From Bacteroidota bacterium (GTDB lineage: Bacteria > Bacteroidota > Bacteroidia > Bacteroidales > WCHB1-69): 64,000 nucleotides of DNA. The notes below the pieces were generated by a model. It was not told the origin of the DNA. It searched no databases and saw only the letters and a program-made list of their open reading frames with translations. The DNA is taken from NCBI GenBank assembly GCA_017860455.1, contig JAGDMF010000004.1, forward strand, positions 24,314-88,313. The letters run 5' to 3'. The position numbers and the translations under genes were made by a program. Shown one piece after another: positions 16,481-25,448 of this stretch. Positions within the stretch are counted from its first letter, which is position 1; the number at the start of each line of letters is the position of its first letter.

Positions 16481-17395
16481 ATGAAAAAAATCTTTCTATA
16501 CTTACTTTTTTCAATAGTTTTGAGTTGTTTGACTTTTGCTCAAACAACATATACTCCTCAGCAAAACATGAAATATCTGACTTCTTCACCTTTGCAAGGA
16601 AGAAATGCCGGAACAAAAGGGGATTCTTTAGCCCAGATTTATATTGTTGAAAACTTAAAAAGTTTAAATATTAAACCTTTTTATACCGATTATCTGCAGC
16701 CATTTACATCAAAAATGGAAACCATGAGAGGAGGTGATCTCATCTCTAGTAAAAACGTAATTGGTTGGATTGAAGGTACCGATTCAGTTTTGAAAAAAGA
16801 GTTTATCATCATATGTGCTCACTTTGATCATGTTGGCTTAGAAAAAGGAAGAATCCATCCAGGAGCGAATGATAATGCATCCGGCGTGATTACCATTCTC
16901 AATATTGCCAAAATGATTCAACAAAATCCATTGAAAAGATCTGTTCTGGTTATATTTTTTGGTGCTGAAGAGAAAGGATTGCTCGGATCCTATTATTTTG
17001 TAAAAAAAGCAAAATTTCCATTAAAAACAATTGATGCCGTTTTTAATTTTGATATGGTCGGAAAACTAAAACAAGAAGGAACACTATACTCAAAAGGGGA
17101 ACAAACTGCTAAAATTTTTTCTGAATTATTGGAAAAATACGCTGCAAAATATAACGTAAAATATGAAGTTTCCCCATTTAATTACATGAATGGATCTGAC
17201 CATTACCCGTTTTATAGAAAAAGAATTCCTGTCCTTTTCTTTAACACCGGATTAGATTGGGATAATTATCATCAACCTTCCGATTTACCTGAAAAAATTG
17301 ATTATGAAGGGATTGAATTGATCTCTAAAATAGGATTTGATCTGATAACCGAAGTGGGTAATAAAACTGAAAAATTAAAATTTAACAAAAAATAA
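16481..17395 (+). CDS. Secreted M28-family zinc aminopeptidase
   Basis: Exported metallopeptidase. A signal peptide covers residues 1-20 ([15 protein letters not shown]). The two-zinc site of clan MH is complete: H114 (HFDHVG), D131 (GANDNASG), the catalytic and metal glutamates E163/E164 ([10 protein letters not shown]), D191 (FDMVGK) and H264 (NYHQPSD). Length 304 is normal for a single-domain periplasmic or secreted aminopeptidase. There is no T9SS tail, so periplasmic location is more likely. It follows yqeY by eight bases and precedes guaA by four, suggesting one transcript. Confidence 0.9.
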   Translation: MKKIFLYLLFSIVLSCLTFAQTTYTPQQNMKYLTSSPLQGRNAGTKGDSLAQIYIVENLKSLNIKPFYTDYLQPFTSKMETMRGGDLISSKNVIGWIEGTDSVLKKEFIIICAHFDHVGLEKGRIHPGANDNASGVITILNIAKMIQQNPLKRSVLVIFFGAEEKGLLGSYYFVKKAKFPLKTIDAVFNFDMVGKLKQEGTLYSKGEQTAKIFSELLEKYAAKYNVKYEVSPFNYMNGSDHYPFYRKRIPVLFFNTGLDWDNYHQPSDLPEKIDYEGIELISKIGFDLITEVGNKTEKLKFNKK

Positions 17396-17399
17396 GCGC

Positions 17400-18923
17400 A
17401 TGAACGAAAAAATTATCATTCTGGATTTTGGCTCTCAATATACCCAATTGATTGCCAGACGTATCAGAGAGTTGAACACTTATTGTGAAATTTTACCCTA
17501 TAACAAATTTCCTGATTCCCTAGAAGGGATTAAAGGGGTTGTTTTATCAGGTAGTCCATTCTCCGTGAATCAGGAAGAGGCTTTTAAACCCAATCTGGAT
17601 CCATTTAAAGGGAAAATTCCAACTTTGGGGATCTGTTACGGAGCACAACTCATGGCTTTATATGCAGGAGGAAAAGTGGAACAGGCCGGGACAAGAGAAT
17701 ATGGTAGAGCTCATCTTTCTTTTATCGATTCAAATGATATTTTATTGCAAGGTGTAAGATCCGGTTCCCAGGTGTGGATGTCGCATGGAGATACCATTAC
17801 TGTAATTCCTGATCATTTTAATGTTATTGCAAGTACCAATGAAGTAAAAGTGGGTGCATACAAAATCGAAGGGGAACCTACATGGGCCGTGCAATTTCAC
17901 CCGGAAGTGTATCATAGTGAAGATGGAACCATTATCTTAAATAATTTTGTTCAACATATTTGTAAATGTAAACAAGATTGGACTCCTGCTTCATTCATCG
18001 AAACAACTGTTTCTGAATTGAAAAATCAAATTGGTGATGACCGCGTTGTTTTAGGACTATCTGGAGGTGTTGACTCTACAGTAGCTGCCGTTCTTTTGAA
18101 TAAAGCGATTGGTGAAAATCTGTTTTGTATATTCGTTGATAACGGATTATTAAGAAAAAACGAATTTGAAACCGTTCTTGAAAACTATAAAACTTTAGGT
18201 CTTAATGTTAAAGGTGTTAATGCCTCTCAACGTTTTTATAATGATTTGAAAGGGGTTACAGATCCTGAAACCAAAAGAAAAATTATTGGAAAAGGATTCA
18301 TTGATGTATTTGATGTTGAAGCACATCAGCTGGAAAATATCAAATGGTTGGCTCAGGGAACCATATATCCCGATCGGATTGAATCCCTCTCTATTACCGG
18401 AATGGTGATCAAATCACATCATAATGTGGGTGGATTACCTGAAAAAATGAATTTAAAAGTGGTGGAACCGCTCCATTTATTATTCAAAGACGAAGTGAGA
18501 AGAGTCGGAAAAGCCTTAGGTATTCCTGAGTCATTGATTCAACGTCATCCATTTCCAGGTCCAGGCCTTGGTGTTAGAATTTTAGGAGATATTACACCTG
18601 AAAAAGTGCGGATTTTACAGGAAGCAGATGCTATTTTTATTGATGGATTAAAAGAGCATGGCTTATACCAACAGGTTTGGCAAGCCGGAACTATCTTACT
18701 CCCTATTCAATCTGTAGGGGTAATGGGAGATGAAAGAACGTATGAAAATGCTGTTGCTCTAAGAGCTGTGCTATCAACTGATGGGATGACTGCTGACTGG
18801 GCTAAACTTCCTTATGAGTTTTTAGCAAAAATATCCAATGAAATAATCAATAAAGTAAAAGGGATCAATAGAGTCGTTTACGATATCAGTTCTAAACCAC
18901 CTGCAACAATAGAATGGGAATAA
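17400..18923 (+). CDS. guaA: GMP synthase (glutamine-hydrolysing)
   Basis: Aminates XMP to GMP using glutamine and ATP. The N-terminal class I amidotransferase has nucleophile C79 (LGICYGAQ) with H167 and E169 (FHPE). The ATP pyrophosphatase domain has the PP-loop SGGVDS at 221-226. The dimerisation domain closes with the conserved end PPATIEWE. All 507 residues are present. A strong terminator follows directly. Confidence 0.97.
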   Translation: MNEKIIILDFGSQYTQLIARRIRELNTYCEILPYNKFPDSLEGIKGVVLSGSPFSVNQEEAFKPNLDPFKGKIPTLGICYGAQLMALYAGGKVEQAGTREYGRAHLSFIDSNDILLQGVRSGSQVWMSHGDTITVIPDHFNVIASTNEVKVGAYKIEGEPTWAVQFHPEVYHSEDGTIILNNFVQHICKCKQDWTPASFIETTVSELKNQIGDDRVVLGLSGGVDSTVAAVLLNKAIGENLFCIFVDNGLLRKNEFETVLENYKTLGLNVKGVNASQRFYNDLKGVTDPETKRKIIGKGFIDVFDVEAHQLENIKWLAQGTIYPDRIESLSITGMVIKSHHNVGGLPEKMNLKVVEPLHLLFKDEVRRVGKALGIPESLIQRHPFPGPGLGVRILGDITPEKVRILQEADAIFIDGLKEHGLYQQVWQAGTILLPIQSVGVMGDERTYENAVALRAVLSTDGMTADWAKLPYEFLAKISNEIINKVKGINRVVYDISSKPPATIEWE

Positions 18924-18924
18924 T

Positions 18925-18957
18925 AAAAAAGCCGGTTATGAAAACCGGCTTTTTTTT
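18925..18957. terminator. Bidirectional intrinsic terminator after guaA
   Basis: A-run, stem GCCGGTT, loop ATGAA, stem AACCGGC and T-run: a hairpin with flanking A and T tracts that can stop transcription both from guaA and from the convergent DRTGG gene, whose stop codon lies within it. Confidence 0.9.
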
Positions 18958-19291
18958 ATTTTGAAATTTCCTGATACACACGACCAGCAATATCAAAGGT
19001 TTCCATCGGTGTTCCTAAAATTGGAATCTCCTCATCTTTAGCTTGTTCCAACATATCAGGATCAGGTTGAAACCCTTTTACTAATATCACACAGGCCAAC
19101 TCTTTTAAGGATGCAATCGCAATCACATTTTTATGTGTTTGTAAAGTCATCCATACATGTCCTTCCTGTGCAAACCCCATCACATCACTCAAAAGATCTG
19201 AAACATATCCACCTTTAATTTCTCTATCCAGATGTTCCTCCCCACAAAAGAGTTTTAAATCCAATTTATCAACTAATTCTCTAACTTTCAT
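18956..19291 (-). CDS. DRTGG-domain protein
   Basis: A 111-residue protein made of one DRTGG-type domain, related in length and pattern to the 115-residue protein at 54193 (shared SDLLSDVMGFA / SDLMSDVLTIN segment near residue 30-40, then a strand and ILVKGF / ILFVRG near 70). In hydrogenase-linked clusters of anaerobes such stand-alone DRTGG proteins accompany Fe-S and GHKL-ATPase partners. This copy is isolated from the hydrogenase locus, between guaA and an aminotransferase. The function is unknown; a ligand-binding role is inferred from DRTGG domains in other proteins. Confidence 0.7.
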   Translation of the reverse strand: MKVRELVDKLDLKLFCGEEHLDREIKGGYVSDLLSDVMGFAQEGHVWMTLQTHKNVIAIASLKELACVILVKGFQPDPDMLEQAKDEEIPILGTPMETFDIAGRVYQEISK

Positions 19292-19328
19292 TGTATTCTA
19301 TAATTTTTTTAATATTAATTTCAAAACA

Positions 19329-19336
19329 CAAAAATA
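19329..19336 (-). promoter_or_regulatory. -7 promoter element for the DRTGG gene
   Basis: TATTTTTG on the minus strand matches TAnnTTTG, 38 bases upstream of the start codon and directly next to the tandem array. Confidence 0.5.
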
Positions 19337-19344
19337 CTAAAAAT

Positions 19345-19520
19345 AATTAGCAAATTAGCAAATTAGCAAATTAGCAAATTAATAATGAAAAATGAAAAAT
19401 GAAAAATGAAAAATGAAAAATCGAGCAATCGAGCAATCGAGCATTCTGAGCAATCGAGCAATCGAGCATTCTGAGCAAATGAGCATCACGATCAATCGAG
19501 CATTCCGAGCATTCGAGCAA
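19345..19520. repeat. Composite tandem array: AAATTAGC, then AAAAATG, then ATCGAGCA units
   Basis: Three sub-arrays in fixed order: 8-nt AAATTAGC units (19345-19382), 7-nt AAAAATG units (19384-19420), then 8-nt ATCGAGCA/TTCTGAGC units (19420-19520). The same order occurs at 55346-55499. The last 29 bases lie inside the aminotransferase gene and encode its C-terminus and stop codon. Confidence 0.92.
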
Positions 19521-20589
19521 CATCCTCTTCTTCCAGCAAATGGTGAAGGGGCAGGCAAATAATATTTTGGGCAACTTTTTCAGCTACGGGTAATGGGAAT
19601 CTTTTGAAATGTTTAAAAATGGGTACATCTGAAACTAATGGATCAAAATATTTTTTACAATGAATATTTTCGGTTTTTAATTTTTCAAATAGCTGATCTC
19701 TGGTGAAACCATATAAAGTTGGATTGATCATGATAGGAAAATAACCATAATTGTAATTAACACCGGGTTTCTCATTCATCATTGTGATTCCTTGTATCGA
19801 TTGTAGTTTTTTTTGATATAGTTTAAATATTTCTTTTCTTTTTTGAATCGACTGATCCACATACTGAAGCTGCAAAAGACCAAATGCAGCCTGAAATTCA
19901 TTCATTTTCCCGTTTAATCCCGATGTGACAGGATTTTGAGTAGTGTCTATCCCATTGTTTTTCAGCTTTTCAATCTCAGTATGAAGTGCAGGATCTTTAC
20001 AAATAATGGCTCCCCCTTCAATGGTATTAAAAGTTTTAGTAGCATGAAAACTGATAGTGGAACAATCGCCTGCCTGGAGAACAGAGTGATCGTTAATCTC
20101 AACACCAAAACAATGTGCCGCATCAAAAATTAACTTGATACAATGTTTTTTTGCCATTTTTTCTAATGCTTCAATATTACAGGGTTGTCCAAAAAGATGA
20201 ACCGCTAAGATTGCTGAAGTTTGAGGGGTTATGGCTTGTTCAATTTTTTCAGGATCAATATTATACGTATCATCATCGATATCAACAAATACCGGTGTAA
20301 GACCATTCCACAATATCGCCTGAGCTGTTGAAATATGCGTAAATGGGGTTGTGATCACTTCACCAGTCACTTTTAGGGCTTTTAAAGCCAGAATTAAAGC
20401 AGTTGTCCCATTGTTGACCACACTCAAATGCTCCAACCCAAGCTTTTTTTTCAATTCCATTTCGAATTGCAGTTCCATATTTCCCCGATTGGTGATAATA
20501 CCCGATTCCCATATTTTTTCCAAATAGAGAACATATTCATCCAAAGGAGGCAATAGGGGATAGGTGGTTCTAATTGGTTTATTTTTCAT
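19492..20589 (-). CDS. DegT/DnrJ/EryC1/StrS-family PLP aminotransferase
   Basis: Sugar aminotransferase-type PLP enzyme. The PLP lysine is K185 (FHATKTFNTIEGGAI); other family motifs are NNGTTALILALKAL (59-72), TPFTHISTAQAI and IFDAAHCFG (154-162). The 365-residue length is normal. The last eight residues (ARMLGMLD) and the stop codon are encoded by the downstream tandem array. The start overlaps the glycosyltransferase gene by 11 bases, so it is the last gene of the radical SAM cluster. It probably aminates a nucleotide-linked or free keto sugar; the substrate is unknown. Confidence 0.88.
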   Translation of the reverse strand: MKNKPIRTTYPLLPPLDEYVLYLEKIWESGIITNRGNMELQFEMELKKKLGLEHLSVVNNGTTALILALKALKVTGEVITTPFTHISTAQAILWNGLTPVFVDIDDDTYNIDPEKIEQAITPQTSAILAVHLFGQPCNIEALEKMAKKHCIKLIFDAAHCFGVEINDHSVLQAGDCSTISFHATKTFNTIEGGAIICKDPALHTEIEKLKNNGIDTTQNPVTSGLNGKMNEFQAAFGLLQLQYVDQSIQKRKEIFKLYQKKLQSIQGITMMNEKPGVNYNYGYFPIMINPTLYGFTRDQLFEKLKTENIHCKKYFDPLVSDVPIFKHFKRFPLPVAEKVAQNIICLPLHHLLEEEDVARMLGMLD

Positions 20590-21688
20590 GAAATTTAAAA
20601 AAGGATTGAGTTGTGTATGCTATTTTTTGACAAATAATATCTAATAAGGCAATGATGTATAAAATGTTGATACACAATAAACTTTGATATTTTGAATGAA
20701 GTTTAAAAATTGATAATACGATAGATGTTACTCCTAATAAATTGATGAAAATAAATAAAACTAAAAAAGAAAAATCATGTAATGCCAACACGCCCAATGA
20801 AACATTGACAATAAAAAGTGATATCGGAATCAATAATTTAAAATATTTATGCCAAAGTAACATCCATTTTTCTTTTAAAGGTAATTTGCTGATTAAGTTT
20901 TGCTGAGTTATGATTTGAAATAAACCTGTTAAATATCTTTTAATTCTTTGATAATTATATAGTTGGTTGCAATTTTCATCGACAATGATCGCTTCCTGTT
21001 GGAGTATAATCTTTTTGGTTTTCAATATTTGTAATGATACATAAAGGTCATCTAAAATAATATCTTCAGGAATGGTATGATAACAATCTTTTTTAATGGC
21101 ATATAGAGGACCATAAACCCCAATCAATTTTCCCAATCGACTCTCTTTACTTTTAATAAAATTCTCAATTATTCGGATAATGGAATATTTCCCTTTTTTA
21201 TCTTGAGCAGAAAGTATGGATGAAACTGCACCAATCTCTTGATTGTTTAAGGGAGTAACAATTTTTTTGATGGCACCGGTTGAGATGGTTTGCCTTTGAT
21301 CACAAAAGACAATGTAGGGAAATTGAGCCATCTTCACTGCTTCATTCATGGAATTGGGAATCCCTTTTTGAATCTCTTTGAGAATTATTTTCACTTTAGG
21401 ATGATGAAAATTCTTTAAAAAATTGGGGGTTTCATCACAACTTCCATCATCAATTATGATAATTTCACTTTGATTAAATTCCTGAATTTCAAACAGTAAT
21501 TGCGTTAATTTTTGATTCAAGTATTGAAATCCATTGTATGACAAATAGATAATAGTGATTCCATCTTTTATTTCATTTTCAAAATAGGGAATCTCTTCGT
21601 TTCTCCCTTTGTAATTGATCCAAATAGGATACAAAAGACTAAAAATAATCAACAATAAACAAACAAAAAGTAGAATATAGATTACCAT
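20579..21688 (-). CDS. Family 2 glycosyltransferase, membrane anchored
   Basis: Inverting GT-A glycosyltransferase. One N-terminal transmembrane segment (residues 1-22), then the GT2 domain with IIIIDDGSCDETP near 75-87, an FCDQRQ segment in the DXD position (about 128) and a later EDIILDDLYVS acceptor-side motif; three C-terminal transmembrane helices follow (about 275-360). This topology is like processive or lipid-linked GT2 enzymes. The gene shares one base with the radical SAM gene upstream and overlaps the aminotransferase downstream. The product is probably an envelope glycan or glycolipid. Confidence 0.85.
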   Translation of the reverse strand: MVIYILLFVCLLLIIFSLLYPIWINYKGRNEEIPYFENEIKDGITIIYLSYNGFQYLNQKLTQLLFEIQEFNQSEIIIIDDGSCDETPNFLKNFHHPKVKIILKEIQKGIPNSMNEAVKMAQFPYIVFCDQRQTISTGAIKKIVTPLNNQEIGAVSSILSAQDKKGKYSIIRIIENFIKSKESRLGKLIGVYGPLYAIKKDCYHTIPEDIILDDLYVSLQILKTKKIILQQEAIIVDENCNQLYNYQRIKRYLTGLFQIITQQNLISKLPLKEKWMLLWHKYFKLLIPISLFIVNVSLGVLALHDFSFLVLFIFINLLGVTSIVLSIFKLHSKYQSLLCINILYIIALLDIICQKIAYTTQSFFKFHEK

Positions 21689-23088
21689 TACCGGTTGTTT
21701 TTTTTAACAATTTTTAAACGATATATTGACTTTAATACCAAATAAATTTTTTCTCCCACACTTTTAGGAAGAATACGTTGAATCCACTCTGAAATATTTT
21801 TAGCGATATCAAAGAGAATGTTTTTTTTATCCTGATTGCTGTAAAAACCCTCTTTTTTAACCAGACGAATCGCATCCACTCTATCTTTGTACGGAAATTC
21901 AGGAGTTTCAAAAACAATTCTGGGCTCAATAGAATGGTAATTATGAATCAAAGGAACTAACAAAGTGCCATGTTTTTGAACATAATCCCACTGTGGGGTT
22001 CCTTTAAACGGTAAAACAGTGTAAAAATTGGTGTAATCACAACCCGAATTTTTGGCATAAGCAATCGATTCCTTTACATGTTCTAAAGTTTCAAAAGGAC
22101 TCCCAATTACAAATTGTGACATAATTTCGATTCCTGCATCTTTTAAAATCCGAATCCCTTCCGAAACCTTTTCGATGGTTGTCCCTTTCCCAATTTTTTC
22201 TAATATTTCATTGTTTGCCGATTCTATTCCAATAGATACATTATAACAACCTGCTTTTTTTAATTTTTGAGCGATCTCTTTTGTGATAAAATCAGCCCGA
22301 TAAGAAACGGCCCATAAAATATCTAACTTTTTCTCAATCAATAAATCACAAAATTGATCAATCCTGTTTAAAGGGATATTAAAACTATTATCTCCAAAAA
22401 TAAATAGTTTTTTTCCATAATGTTGAATAAGATATTCAATTTCGGTTACCATCTTTTCCGGACTCATGTATCTGGTTCCCTTTTTCCATAATGAACTGGA
22501 ATTACACCAGGCACAACTATAGGGACAACCTCTGCTGGTTACCATTCTGTGCAACGGATAACGGTTCATCGGAAAGAGATCATAAGCCGGAATCGGTAAA
22601 CTATCAATATCTTTCATCTGTTCCCGTTCCGGATTGATGATTAATTCACCCTCTTTTGTTTTATACATTAATCCATTAATAGAATCAATAGATTTTAATC
22701 CTTTAATTGATGATATCAATTCAGAAAATGTGATTTCACCCTCTCCATAAACCGCAAAATCTGCAGGGGTTTCATTAAATATTTCCTCTCTAATAGTTGT
22801 AACATACGGTCCACCTAAACAAATGAGTGTTTTAGGGTGATTTTTTCCAATGGTGTTAAATATTTTTTTTACTTCGAAATAAACAGGAGAATAAACAGTG
22901 ATTCCAATAAGAGCAAACGAAGTGTTAAAAAAACGGTTTGTCTCTTTTCGGGTTGCTACTCTGGTATCTAAAACCTGAAATTCCAGATCATCATGATGTA
23001 AACGTGCATAAGCTGCAATTAATCCAAGTCCCAGATGAACCGTTTTATATCTCCGATCCTGATTCGGAAAGATGAGTCCTATTTTCAT
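21688..23088 (-). CDS. B12-binding-domain radical SAM protein
   Basis: Cobalamin-dependent radical SAM enzyme. Residues 1-130 form a B12-binding Rossmann-like domain (LGLGLIAAYAR, IGITVYSPVYFEVKKIF, ICLGGPYVTT), which lacks an obvious DxHxxG motif as is usual for this class. The radical SAM [4Fe-4S] motif is C188, C192, C195 (CPYSCAWC), then the elongator-type barrel (FIFGDNSFN, SIGIESAN, FVIGSPFET). Such enzymes methylate or rearrange unactivated carbons in lipids and natural products. It lies four bases after the SDR gene in a coupled operon. The reaction is not predictable from sequence alone. Confidence 0.9.
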   Translation of the reverse strand: MKIGLIFPNQDRRYKTVHLGLGLIAAYARLHHDDLEFQVLDTRVATRKETNRFFNTSFALIGITVYSPVYFEVKKIFNTIGKNHPKTLICLGGPYVTTIREEIFNETPADFAVYGEGEITFSELISSIKGLKSIDSINGLMYKTKEGELIINPEREQMKDIDSLPIPAYDLFPMNRYPLHRMVTSRGCPYSCAWCNSSSLWKKGTRYMSPEKMVTEIEYLIQHYGKKLFIFGDNSFNIPLNRIDQFCDLLIEKKLDILWAVSYRADFITKEIAQKLKKAGCYNVSIGIESANNEILEKIGKGTTIEKVSEGIRILKDAGIEIMSQFVIGSPFETLEHVKESIAYAKNSGCDYTNFYTVLPFKGTPQWDYVQKHGTLLVPLIHNYHSIEPRIVFETPEFPYKDRVDAIRLVKKEGFYSNQDKKNILFDIAKNISEWIQRILPKSVGEKIYLVLKSIYRLKIVKKNNR

Positions 23089-23092
23089 TTTA

Positions 23093-23896
23093 TTACCAGT
23101 TTATGGGATTTCTATCCTTGAAAAACAATCCTGTGGGAATATTCGGCTCCGTTGCCAGCCATATCGCAGTGTCAGCACCTTGTTGGACCGTTCTTGGTGC
23201 ATTTGGTCCTCCCATATCTGTTTTTACCCATCCCGGACACATCGCATTTACTTTGATCCCATATTGTTCTAACTCTTTGGAAAACATAATGGTAAGTGCA
23301 TTTAATGATGCTTTTGACAAACTATAAGATGGATAATAACCACTCAGGTTTGTTAATTGTCCCATTCCACTTGAAATATTGATAATTCTGGGATCATCAC
23401 TCTTTTTTAGTAATGGAATCATCCATTGTGTGACACGCCATACACCAAATAAATTTGTCTCCAGAACACTTTTGACATCTTCCATTGAAACATTGGAAGC
23501 GTTGTGTTTAGTTCTTTCAATCTTACTTTCCATAATTTTTTCGGTCCATTGTTTAGCCTTAGTTAAAAGGGTAGGAGTGTATTCAGCGGCCAGTTTTTTA
23601 ATTGATGTAATAATACCATTCTCCTGCGGATATTCACTGATCCCTGCATTATTAATTATGATATCCAAATGGTCAAATTCTTGAGCAATTTGTGTATAAG
23701 CTTGTTCAATGGTTTCAATAAGAGTAACATCAAGATATAGAACTTTTACATTTGAAGACCATCCCTTGATCGCCTTTGCTCCAACTTCAATATCTCTGCA
23801 ACCTAAAATGACACGAAATCCTTTCTGATCCAGCTGTCGCCCAATCTCGTGTCCGATTCCCCGGTTTCCTCCCGTTATGAGTACTGTTTTCATCAT
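23093..23896 (-). CDS. Short-chain dehydrogenase/reductase, carbonyl-reductase-like
   Basis: NAD(P)H-dependent classical SDR. Cofactor motif TGGNRGIG at 8-15, NNAG at 82-85, catalytic Ser176 region (NISSGMG), and YSLSK (Y191, K195). An insert of roughly 40 residues (about 93-140) lies between the NNAG strand and the next helix, as in the carbonyl reductase 1/menthone reductase subgroup. The stop overlaps nothing downstream, but its start overlaps the stop of the SPASM gene by four bases (ATGA). It probably reduces a ketone in the cluster product. Confidence 0.88.
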   Translation of the reverse strand: MMKTVLITGGNRGIGHEIGRQLDQKGFRVILGCRDIEVGAKAIKGWSSNVKVLYLDVTLIETIEQAYTQIAQEFDHLDIIINNAGISEYPQENGIITSIKKLAAEYTPTLLTKAKQWTEKIMESKIERTKHNASNVSMEDVKSVLETNLFGVWRVTQWMIPLLKKSDDPRIINISSGMGQLTNLSGYYPSYSLSKASLNALTIMFSKELEQYGIKVNAMCPGWVKTDMGGPNAPRTVQQGADTAIWLATEPNIPTGLFFKDRNPINW

Positions 23897-25062
23897 AATG
23901 ATCTATTTAAAAAATGGTTGTATTCTCTATTGATTAATAAACTAGCTGTTTTTAATAATGCTTTTCTGTTTCGAATTGGATATTTCATCATGGAAGCCAG
24001 CATGTTTCTTCCAAATTTATGACAACAACCCGAACATTCTTTAGGATAAGCATCTCTTTTTAACTCTTCTTGCAAAGAAGAAGTGGCTATTTCCCATAAA
24101 GTCAATAAATTAGCGGATCCAAAAGGATCAATTCTAATATCACCTTTAATCAATCCACAGGGCTGAATATTGCCATGATAGTCAATATCAATAACTTCTA
24201 ATGACTCTCTGCAGTAAAATTTGGGTAAAACAGTCTTATAAAAAGGAATTGTAGTATTATTGTCAAATTGTTTTATATAATTAGCAATCCAGGGAATGAT
24301 TCTGTATAAGTTGGTTTTAATCTCATTTTTAGTCTCGAAATAAAACATGGTTTGGAGATCCTCCATCAGGGCATTTAAAGATTCAATGGGAACATTCAAA
24401 TTCTGCTTATGGTCAATCGTGTCCAATTCAGGAAAGTTGGAAAATGAAATGACCGGTTGATACAATATTTGTTTAATTCCTAACTCATTTGCCCTGTGCA
24501 AAGAGAGAATCAAATCTTTGTAGTTAACAACAGAAATGACCGTCAAAATTATAAATGGAATCTCATGAAACTTACATGTTTCAATCGCACTTATTGCATC
24601 GGTATATGCTTTATCATTACCTCTGGTCTTATTTTGAATCGGTTCATGAAAAGAATCAACTGAAATATTTACGGCAGTATTGCATTTTTTTAAAATTGAT
24701 AAAGACTTTTCAGATAAATGAGATATGATCATTCCATTCGTTGTAATATTGCAAATAATTTGATTTTTAAAAGCATATTCAACAACCTCGAAAAGATCGG
24801 TAAATAAAAATGGTTCACCACCACACAATGAGAGACGTCTGATTCCTAACTGAACCATCTGATCAATGATCCAGAAAAGATCAGTTTTATTCAATAAATC
24901 TGAAGAATGATCTGATGAGTGGTTCTGCCCAATTTCACAATAGATGCACTGTTGATTGCACCGATTTGTCAAGTTTACAGATACCATAGAGGGAACTGCT
25001 CTTCCAATGAAAAGTTTCTTGATTTCCGGTAAATAATTGACTTTAAGTTTTTTATTTTCCAT
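23893..25062 (-). CDS. Radical SAM protein with SPASM-type C-terminus
   Basis: Radical SAM enzyme with [4Fe-4S] motif C35, C39, C42 (CNQQCIYC) after the usual VNLTNRCN strand, and GGEPFLFTDL near 85. The C-terminal part has extra cysteines (FYCRES, IQPCGL, and CSGCCHKFG near 345) fitting a SPASM/twitch domain with auxiliary clusters. Family members modify peptides or act on small molecules such as lipid precursors. It is the first large gene of the cluster. A ferredoxin gene lies about 100 bases upstream and may be its reductant. No short precursor-peptide gene is visible nearby, so RiPP maturation is not supported. Confidence 0.88.
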   Translation of the reverse strand: MENKKLKVNYLPEIKKLFIGRAVPSMVSVNLTNRCNQQCIYCEIGQNHSSDHSSDLLNKTDLFWIIDQMVQLGIRRLSLCGGEPFLFTDLFEVVEYAFKNQIICNITTNGMIISHLSEKSLSILKKCNTAVNISVDSFHEPIQNKTRGNDKAYTDAISAIETCKFHEIPFIILTVISVVNYKDLILSLHRANELGIKQILYQPVISFSNFPELDTIDHKQNLNVPIESLNALMEDLQTMFYFETKNEIKTNLYRIIPWIANYIKQFDNNTTIPFYKTVLPKFYCRESLEVIDIDYHGNIQPCGLIKGDIRIDPFGSANLLTLWEIATSSLQEELKRDAYPKECSGCCHKFGRNMLASMMKYPIRNRKALLKTASLLINREYNHFLNRSL

Positions 25063-25106
25063 GCTAATTCTTAGTTAGAACCATTCAGCCCCACTTTCAA
25101 CATTAG

Positions 25107-25114
25107 CAAAAATA
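25107..25114 (-). promoter_or_regulatory. -7 promoter element for the radical SAM cluster
   Basis: TATTTTTG on the minus strand matches TAnnTTTG, 45 bases upstream of the SPASM gene, between it and the ferredoxin gene. Confidence 0.5.
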
Positions 25115-25165
25115 AGAAAACTTTTTGAATTATTTTTTTAATTTTTTTCTAAAGAACGTGCATTC

Positions 25166-25348
25166 CTATTTACTTTGAAAAGCACCGGTTGGACAATAAT
25201 GTAAACAATTGCCACAATCTATACAAAGTTCATGATCAATAACAGGATAACCTTCACTGTTTTGGGATACTGCATTTACGGGACAAACTCTAACAATTGG
25301 ACAAAAATGGTTGTGAGGACATCTGCTTTTGTTTACTTCAATATTCAT
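25166..25348 (-). CDS. Small 2x[4Fe-4S] ferredoxin
   Basis: A 60-residue ferredoxin-fold protein with two cysteine clusters. The second is canonical (CIDCGNCLHYCP, near 42-53). The first is CPHNHFCPIVRVCP, a longer and less regular spacing with an additional His, so that cluster may be atypical or [3Fe-4S]. It is likely an electron carrier for the radical SAM enzymes downstream. It is divergent from oxyR with a 100-base shared control region. Confidence 0.8.
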   Translation of the reverse strand: MNIEVNKSRCPHNHFCPIVRVCPVNAVSQNSEGYPVIDHELCIDCGNCLHYCPTGAFQSK

Positions 25349-25373
25349 AATGTTGTTTTTTAGAAATTTCTGG

Positions 25374-25381
25374 CAAAATTA
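25374..25381 (-). promoter_or_regulatory. -7 promoter element for the ferredoxin gene
   Basis: TAATTTTG on the minus strand matches TAnnTTTG, 26 bases upstream of the ferredoxin start. Confidence 0.45.
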
Positions 25382-25393
25382 AAGCGAATAAAT

Positions 25394-25419
25394 CTATTTA
25401 TCAAACAGATTTTATCTAT
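25394..25419. promoter_or_regulatory. Candidate OxyR operator
   Basis: CTAT (25394-25397), seven bases, ACAG (25405-25408), seven bases, CTAT (25416-25419). This spacing follows the OxyR four-contact pattern ATAG-N7-CTAT-N7-ATAG-N7-CTAT, with the third contact at 3/4 match and the first contact absent. It overlaps the oxyR -7 element and lies next to the ferredoxin promoter. Short motif in AT-rich DNA, so chance occurrence is possible. Confidence 0.35.
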
Positions 25420-25424
25420 CTTTG
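25417..25424 (+). promoter_or_regulatory. -7 promoter element for oxyR
   Basis: TATCTTTG matches TAnnTTTG, 25 bases before the oxyR start codon. Confidence 0.55.
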
Positions 25425-25448
25425 CATCGGTTTTATCAATATTAAATT

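Noticed and set aside
23893..25062. SPASM radical SAM protein as a RiPP maturase
   Set aside because: No short precursor-peptide reading frame or peptide-recognition domain was found nearby.
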